Shown here in pieces: positions 6,606 to 10,116 of a stretch of DNA of 10,116 nucleotides. The first letter of the stretch is position 1, and each line of letters begins with the position of its first letter. The notes beneath the pieces were generated by a model that worked only from the letters and a program-made list of their open reading frames with translations, searched no databases and was not told the origin of the DNA. Both the position numbers and the translations under genes were made by a program. The DNA comes from an uncultured Burkholderiales bacterium (lineage in GTDB: Bacteria > Pseudomonadota > Gammaproteobacteria > Burkholderiales > Burkholderiaceae_F). The DNA is taken from the NCBI GenBank assembly GCA_903871435.1, contig CAIQGU010000061.1:1-10116 (forward strand), in the 5' to 3' direction.

Positions 6606-6633
6606 TTGGCGTACTCCGTGCGATGGCCATCAT
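6606..6633 (+). promoter_or_regulatory. Possible sigma-70-like promoter for tcdA
   Basis: TTGGCG (6606-6611) and CATCAT (6628-6633) are separated by 16 bp; each matches four of six consensus positions. Transcription would start near 6640, about 59 nt before the preferred tcdA start. A perfect 10-bp palindrome, GATGGCCATC (6622-6631), overlaps the -10 element. The call is tentative. Confidence 0.3.
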
Positions 6634-6698
6634 TGCACGATTTTCGCGGTGCCGCAGGGGCGCAACGCATGCCCGCGCACGGGCGGGGCGGAGCACCG

Positions 6699-7544
6699 AT
6701 GATCGACCCGTCGCCGGTCGCCGTGAGCGCCGAGCAGGACGGCGCGGCCTGCTCTGCGGACCCCGGACCCGTGGAGCGCCGGTTCGGCGGCGTGGCGCGC
6801 CTGTATGGTGAATCCGCTCTGGCGCGGTTCACGCGCGCCCGCGTGGGCGTCATCGGTCTGGGCGGCGTAGGCACCTGGGCGGCAGAGGCGTTTGCGCGCT
6901 CGGGGGTTGGGCACCTGCGCCTCATCGACCTGGACCATGTCTCGGAGAGCAATACCAACCGCCAGATACATGCGCTCGAGACCGAGTTCGGCAAAGCCAA
7001 GGTGGTGGCCATGGCCGAGCGCATACGGCTCATAAATCCGCACGCCAGCATTCAGGCCATCGAGGACTTCATCACCGCAGGCAACGCCGCGGAAATGCTC
7101 GACGGACTCGACCTTGTCGTCGACTGCATCGATCAGGTCATGGCCAAGGCGGCGCTCATTGCCCACGCCCGTCACAGCGGCATACGGGCGGTGACCTGCG
7201 GCGGCGCCGGGGGTCGCCGGGACCCCCTGCGCATCCGCCGGGCAGATCTCGCGCTTACCCACGGCGACCCCCTGCTGGCAGCCCTGCGCCAGCGGCTGCG
7301 GCAGGAACACGGTTTCAGCCGCGCCCGCGGCAAGGTCGCCCCGCCGTTCGGCGTGACCGCCATCTTTTCCGACGAACCGCTGCAGTGGCCGCTTGCCCCG
7401 CCCGGGTCACCCGACGGCGATGCCCTGGCCGCGGCCGGCAGCCCGCTCGCCTGCGGCGGGTATGGATCGGCGGTGACCGTAACAGCCACCATGGGATTCG
7501 TGGCCGCAGCCTGCGCGCTGGAGCTCTTGCAGAGCGGTGCTTGA
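6699..7544 (+). CDS. tcdA: tRNA threonylcarbamoyladenosine dehydratase (TcdA/CsdL)
   Basis: This 281-aa E1-like ThiF/MoeB-family enzyme uses ATP to cyclise t6A37 of ANN-decoding tRNAs to ct6A. RRFGGVARLYGESALARF (about 27-44) is the TcdA N-terminal signature. The Rossmann nucleotide site is VGVIGLGGVGTWAAEAFARSGVGHLRLIDLD; NTNRQIHA supplies the conserved Asn and Arg finger. VTCGGAGGRRDP and the C-terminal LACGGYGSAVTVTATMGF follow, the latter including the cysteine region conserved in TcdA. The E. coli protein is 268 aa; the extra residues are at the N-terminus. ATG 6699 has GGAG 5 nt upstream. ATG 6669, in frame with AGGGG upstream, is a possible alternative adding ten residues. No csdA/csdE sulfur-transfer genes are adjacent. 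It is divergent from pdxH and appears to be monocistronic. Confidence 0.93.
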   Translation: MIDPSPVAVSAEQDGAACSADPGPVERRFGGVARLYGESALARFTRARVGVIGLGGVGTWAAEAFARSGVGHLRLIDLDHVSESNTNRQIHALETEFGKAKVVAMAERIRLINPHASIQAIEDFITAGNAAEMLDGLDLVVDCIDQVMAKAALIAHARHSGIRAVTCGGAGGRRDPLRIRRADLALTHGDPLLAALRQRLRQEHGFSRARGKVAPPFGVTAIFSDEPLQWPLAPPGSPDGDALAAAGSPLACGGYGSAVTVTATMGFVAAACALELLQSGA

Positions 7545-7858
7545 CCATCGCTTGACGCCTATCAAACCGGGTCCCGGCCGGTGGCCCTAGCATGCAGTGA
7601 AGGCTTGCTCCCCTTGGGGACCCTGGTCAGCTTGGGCGGGTCAGGCCTGCCGCGGAGGTCCTCGTGCACAGTCACCTGCCTGTCATGGTTTATCGCTGAA
7701 ATCGGCGCGCTTGCGGGGGTAGCGGGCGTCCCGCCGGCATGAATGCGCGATTGGCGCAACGGCGCTGCACGCGCACGCTGGCTGTCCGGCGCTCGCGCAA
7801 GAGCCCGCTAGAGCCACCTCCGCGCCAGGGTCACCCACTCGTCATCGGGAGTTGCATC
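7545..7858. other. 314-bp gene-free stretch between tcdA and the hemerythrin-like gene
   Basis: No convincing gene or RNA family is visible. Just after tcdA are GC-rich inverted repeats (ACCGG/CCGGT, 7566-7582; overlapping CCGGG-T-CCCGG, 7567-7577), then TCCCC-TT-GGGGA (7609-7620) and GCGGG-CGT-CCCGC (7722-7734). None has a T-tract. GCTTGAC occurs twice, 11 bp apart (7539 and 7550). A TTGACG at 7552 lacks a -10 partner. The hemerythrin frame is open back to an ATG at 7739, but the extra 40 residues are Arg-rich and have no Shine-Dalgarno. The long leader may carry regulation that I cannot identify. Confidence 0.5.
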
Positions 7859-8386
7859 ATGGAAAACATTGCTCTCACCACCAAGGCGGTCAACAGTGTG
7901 ATCGCAAGCCTGGTTTCCCCATCAACCGGCGCCGCGCCGCGCGCCCGTGCAGATAACGAAACCACCGCCGACCCGAGTTATTTTGCCGTCGGCTTCAGTC
8001 CGATGGATGCCGTCCATCGCGAATTTCATGACCTGCTGGGCGCCCTGGGAGAGCCCGGTGATCAGGGCGAGAAGCTGCTGGCGCTGCACGAACACCTCCT
8101 GCGGCACTGCGGGCAGGAAGAGCGCTGGATGATCGACTCCGAATTTGCCGCCTGCGCCGGCCACATCCGCGAGCACGAGACCTTGCTCGAAGTGGTTTCC
8201 GAGGTGCGGCGGCGTTTCGATGCGGGTGATTCCGACATCGTCCAGAGCCTCGCCGACGAACTGCCACGGTGGTTCGAGCAGCACGCCAACACGATGGACG
8301 CTGCCCTTGCAACGCACCTGGGCAAGTTCGCGCAGCTGGGTGGAAGTCTCGAAACCAGGGTGGCCCAGGAAACCGCCGAAGCCTGA
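7859..8386 (+). CDS. Hemerythrin-like (bacteriohemerythrin-type) diiron protein
   Basis: This 175-aa soluble protein has a four-helix hemerythrin domain (about residues 46-155) that should bind a non-haem diiron centre and O2, NO or a redox partner. All seven canonical ligands are present: His53 in helix A (MDAVHREFHDLL), His83 and Glu87 in helix B (the HxxxE motif HCGQE), His102 and His106 in helix C (the HxxxH motif HIREH), and His142 and Asp147 in helix D (the HxxxxD motif HANTMD). The first 45 residues are Ala/Ser/Pro-rich and unconserved, without a membrane segment. ATG 7859 has GGGAG 7 nt upstream. No signalling domain is fused. Roles known in the family include O2 supply, O2/NO sensing and iron or oxidative stress handling; which applies here is not shown. 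It converges with the DUF4124-like gene, 14 bp away. Confidence 0.87.
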   Translation: MENIALTTKAVNSVIASLVSPSTGAAPRARADNETTADPSYFAVGFSPMDAVHREFHDLLGALGEPGDQGEKLLALHEHLLRHCGQEERWMIDSEFAACAGHIREHETLLEVVSEVRRRFDAGDSDIVQSLADELPRWFEQHANTMDAALATHLGKFAQLGGSLETRVAQETAEA

Positions 8387-8394
8387 CGGTTTGC

Positions 8395-8408
8395 CGCCCG
8401 CTAGGGCG
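8395..8408. other. Short hairpin at the convergent 3' ends
   Basis: Arms CGCCC (8395-8399) and GGGCG (8404-8408) enclose a 4-nt loop that contains the minus-strand stop codon at 8401-8403. The convergent genes leave only 14 bp between stops. There is no T-tract, so its function as a terminator is uncertain. Confidence 0.25.
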
Positions 8409-8826
8409 TAGTCGCGGGCGCAGTCGCGGCGCCCGGTGTGCGTGCGACGGGTGCGGCACTGACACAGGCCTGGTCGGAGAACGTCACTCGGCCCTGGTCC
8501 TCGCACTTGAAGACCCGGCCCGGGTCCATGAGCACTTCATCGCGGTGCAGCGGCCCTTGCTCCGGCGTACGGGCCACCGGCGGGGGGACGGCGTTGACCT
8601 TGCGCGCTACCGCGGTATCTCTGTCGCCGCGGTTCTGGTCTATCCACCGGTAGACGAGCAGGCTCACGCTGCCGATGAGCGCGAACATGACCAGCGCCGT
8701 CAGCAGTCGCAGCGACAGGTCGAAGCTGGCGTCGGCCGCGTTCGCGCCCGGGGACAGGCCCGGCCCGACGGTATCGCCGGCCTCCGCGTCCTCATTCATG
8801 CTGGCATCTTCTGACATTCTGGACAT
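8401..8826 (-). CDS. Small single-pass membrane protein with DUF4124-like cysteine motif
   Basis: This is a 141-aa protein of unknown function. An acidic, Gly/Pro-rich N-terminus (about 1-35) precedes one membrane segment (LRLLTALVMFALIGSVSLLVYRWI, about 39-62) and then a proline-rich linker. The segment VFKCEDQGRVTFSDQAC (about 105-121, Cys108 and Cys121) resembles the CxdxxGxxxfSDxxC pattern of periplasmic DUF4124 proteins. The tail is Ala/Pro/Thr-rich. With an acidic N-terminus and Arg just after the membrane segment, topology is not obvious from charge; a periplasmic C-terminus with a disulfide is inferred. The start is uncertain: ATG 8826 (GGA about 5 nt upstream), 8817 and 8799 are all in frame. 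The frame extends to 8937, into the promoter region of the protease. Coding is supported by the TM segment, the motif and tight packing. Confidence 0.72.
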   Translation of the reverse strand: MSRMSEDASMNEDAEAGDTVGPGLSPGANAADASFDLSLRLLTALVMFALIGSVSLLVYRWIDQNRGDRDTAVARKVNAVPPPVARTPEQGPLHRDEVLMDPGRVFKCEDQGRVTFSDQACVSAAPVARTPGAATAPATTP

Positions 8827-8875
8827 CGCTTCCGACCGGCGCCCCGGCGTTGCTCGCGGCCAAGCGCCACGCCCG

Positions 8876-8881
8876 ATTATG
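8876..8881 (-). promoter_or_regulatory. Candidate -10 element for the DUF4124-like gene
   Basis: The minus strand reads CATAAT (8881-8876), five of six consensus positions, in otherwise very GC-rich sequence. The implied start near 8869 gives a leader of about 43 nt to ATG 8826. No -35 hexamer is seen. Confidence 0.35.
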
Positions 8882-8906
8882 AACCCGCCGGGCCGCCGCG
8901 CCGGGC

Positions 8907-8912
8907 CATAAT
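8907..8912 (+). promoter_or_regulatory. Candidate -10 element for the HtrA-type protease gene
   Basis: CATAAT (8907-8912) matches five of six -10 consensus positions and is the mirror image of the element at 8876-8881 on the other strand. The implied start near 8919 gives a leader of about 43 nt to ATG 8962. No sigma-70 -35 hexamer is found 16-18 bp upstream. Confidence 0.38.
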
Positions 8913-8961
8913 CCGGTTCCCGTCCCTCCCAAGCCAAGGCCCCAGCGGGCCCGACCTGAGC

Positions 8962-10095
8962 ATGCGCATTGCGTCCTTGAACCGGCGCCCGCCGGAAAAT
9001 CCGTCGGCCAGTACAGCACCGTACCGTCGCACTTTTCTTCTGGCCGCCGCTGCCGTTGCAGCGCTGATTGGCGCCCTTGCGCCGTCCTGCCCGGCGCGCG
9101 ACCGCCCGGAACCGCGCAGCATTTCACCCCGCGGACCCTTGCTGGCGCCCGAGCAGGCGATGGTTGCGCTTTTCGAGAATGCCGCTCCTTCGGTGGCCTA
9201 TATCACTACGGAAGTCGTGAACCGCGCCGGTTTTTTCGGTGCCGAGGTCGCGCGCGGCGCCGGCAGCGGTTTCGTGTGGGACGCTGCCGGCCATATCGTC
9301 ACGAACAATCACGTGGTCGAGGGTGCGACACACGTCTACGTTCAGCTCGATGCCGGCGACGCCATCGAGGCCAAGGTAGTGGGCGCCTCGCCGGAATACG
9401 ACCTTGCGGTGGTGCGCCTCCTGCACAAGCCGCGCGATCTTCGACCCATAGGCCTGGGCACCTCGGGCGACCTGAAGATCGGTCAGCTGGTCTACGCCAT
9501 CGGCAACCCTTTTGGCTTGCAGCGCACGCTCACGCACGGCATCGTGAGCGCGCTCGAGCGCGAGTTGCCCACCAGCTATGGGCGCGAGATCGCGGGCGTC
9601 ATCCAGACCGACGCTGCCATCAACCCCGGAAACTCCGGCGGGCCGCTGCTCGATAGCGCCGGCCGGCTGGTTGGCGTGAACACGGCAATACGATCGGAGT
9701 CGGGAAGCTCCGCCGGCATCGGCTTTGCCATTCCGGTCGATCTGGTCAATCGTGTTGTCCCTTCGCTCATTGCCCGGGGGCGTGCGCCTTTGCCGGGAAT
9801 TGGCATCACGCCGGTACGTCCGGATCTCGTCGAGCGAGCCGGTATAGCCGGCGTGGTCATCGCCGAGGTGCGGCGCGGCACACCGGCAGCCGATGCCGGC
9901 CTCAAGCCGATGAACCCCAAGAGCGGCAATCTCGGCGATGTCATCGTCGCGGTCAATGGCAAGCGGATCGAGGGCTTGTCGAGCTTTGTCGCCGAGCTGG
10001 GGCGCATCGGGGTCGATGGCGTCGCTGAATTGACGGTGGTGCGCGACGACAAGGAGCGCACGGTGCGGGTACGGGTCATCGAGGTAGGCAGCTAG
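8962..10095 (+). CDS. Membrane-anchored HtrA/DegS-type serine protease with one PDZ domain
   Basis: This 377-aa S1C-family (trypsin-fold) envelope protease probably acts in periplasmic protein quality control. Residues 24-41 are a signal or anchor segment after a basic N-terminus (RRTF). The protease domain (about 64-272) has the full catalytic triad: His117 in TNNHVVE, Asp147 in YDLAVV and Ser225 in NPGNSGGPL, with AIGNPFGLQRTLTHGIVSA between. One PDZ domain follows (about 280-375), with GVVIAEVRRGTPAADAGLKP and GDVIVAVNGKRI. A single PDZ and length near 350-380 aa resemble DegS/HhoB rather than DegP/DegQ, which have two PDZ domains. A cysteine at 43 is not in a proper lipobox. The Shine-Dalgarno at ATG 8962 is weak. 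RseA/RseB or sigma-E genes are not adjacent, so the role of DegS itself is not shown. It is divergent from the DUF4124-like gene. Confidence 0.93.
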   Translation: MRIASLNRRPPENPSASTAPYRRTFLLAAAAVAALIGALAPSCPARDRPEPRSISPRGPLLAPEQAMVALFENAAPSVAYITTEVVNRAGFFGAEVARGAGSGFVWDAAGHIVTNNHVVEGATHVYVQLDAGDAIEAKVVGASPEYDLAVVRLLHKPRDLRPIGLGTSGDLKIGQLVYAIGNPFGLQRTLTHGIVSALERELPTSYGREIAGVIQTDAAINPGNSGGPLLDSAGRLVGVNTAIRSESGSSAGIGFAIPVDLVNRVVPSLIARGRAPLPGIGITPVRPDLVERAGIAGVVIAEVRRGTPAADAGLKPMNPKSGNLGDVIVAVNGKRIEGLSSFVAELGRIGVDGVAELTVVRDDKERTVRVRVIEVGS

Positions 10096-10116
10096 GCGCG
10101 TGCTCACCGGCGCGCA

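Noticed and set aside
6605..7051. N-terminal extension of pdxH to a 373-aa protein
   Set aside because: The extra 149 residues lie antisense to tcdA, lack similarity to PdxH, and a normal ATG with a GGAG site exists at 6604.
7552..7557. TTGACG as a -35 element for the hemerythrin-like gene
   Set aside because: No -10-like hexamer occurs 15-19 bp downstream; the position is in a GC-rich hairpin.
7581..7596. Sigma-54-type -24/-12 promoter (GG...GC elements)
   Set aside because: The GG-to-GC spacing is one base short of the required spacing and the flanking consensus is poor.
7739..7858. 40-residue N-terminal extension of the hemerythrin-like protein from ATG 7739
   Set aside because: Arg-rich, unconserved-looking sequence with no Shine-Dalgarno, whereas ATG 7859 has GGGAG at good spacing.
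9076..9091. Lipoprotein signal (lipobox) at Cys43 of the HtrA-type protease
   Set aside because: The residues before the cysteine (A-P-S) do not fit the lipobox; a signal anchor or ordinary signal peptide is more likely.
9124..10107. 327-codon minus-strand open frame opposite the serine protease
   Set aside because: The protease has the full catalytic triad and a PDZ domain on the plus strand. The antisense product has no recognisable features.
1..10116. Mobile element, prophage, CRISPR array, tRNA or rRNA gene
   Set aside because: I looked for transposase motifs, regularly spaced direct repeats, terminal inverted repeats and tRNA cloverleaf ends, and found none.

Overview
The window is about 10.1 kb of GC-rich, densely coding bacterial chromosome. 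The protein families and codon bias (strong G/C at third positions) suggest a proteobacterium. A betaproteobacterium of the Burkholderiales type is my best guess, with a high-GC gammaproteobacterium as the alternative; that is inference from gene content, not a database result. I see no transposase, phage gene, integrase, tRNA, rRNA or CRISPR array, and no change in composition that suggests a horizontal insert. It reads as ordinary core chromosome.

Layout, left to right. (1) 3-305 (+): C-terminal part of a HAD-family phosphatase, cut by the window edge. (2) 379-1581 (-): glutaryl-CoA dehydrogenase (gcdH). (3) 1711-2121 (-): hotdog-fold acyl-CoA thioesterase of the 4HBT/YbgC family, separated from gcdH by a textbook Rho-independent terminator. 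(4) A 316-bp gene-free divergent region with a good sigma-70-like promoter for the thioesterase and palindromes in its leader. (5) 2438-3013 (+): msrA, methionine-S-sulfoxide reductase. (6) 3072-5039 and 5048-5737 (-): a two-component pair, a LuxR/NarL-type response regulator followed after 8 nt by a 7TM membrane histidine kinase with a jelly-roll-like periplasmic sensor. (7) 5930-6604 (-): pdxH, divergent from (8) 6699-7544 (+): tcdA, the ThiF-like tRNA t6A dehydratase. (9) A 314-bp gene-free stretch. (10) 7859-8386 (+): hemerythrin-like diiron protein. (11) 8401-8826 (-): small single-TM protein with a DUF4124-like cysteine motif. (12) 8962-10095 (+): membrane-anchored HtrA/DegS-type serine protease with one PDZ domain, divergent from (11).

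How the genes fit together. gcdH and the thioesterase both act on acyl-CoA, but the terminator between them argues for separate transcription. msrA, the hemerythrin-like protein and the HtrA-type protease fit a loose theme of oxidative and envelope stress, but they are on separate transcripts and may be neighbours by chance. The two-component pair is self-contained; its signal and targets cannot be read from the sequence. I found no clearly new multi-gene system. The points most worth a second look are the sensor architecture and regulatory site of the two-component pair, the symmetric divergent promoter region between the DUF4124-like gene and the protease, and the structured thioesterase leader.
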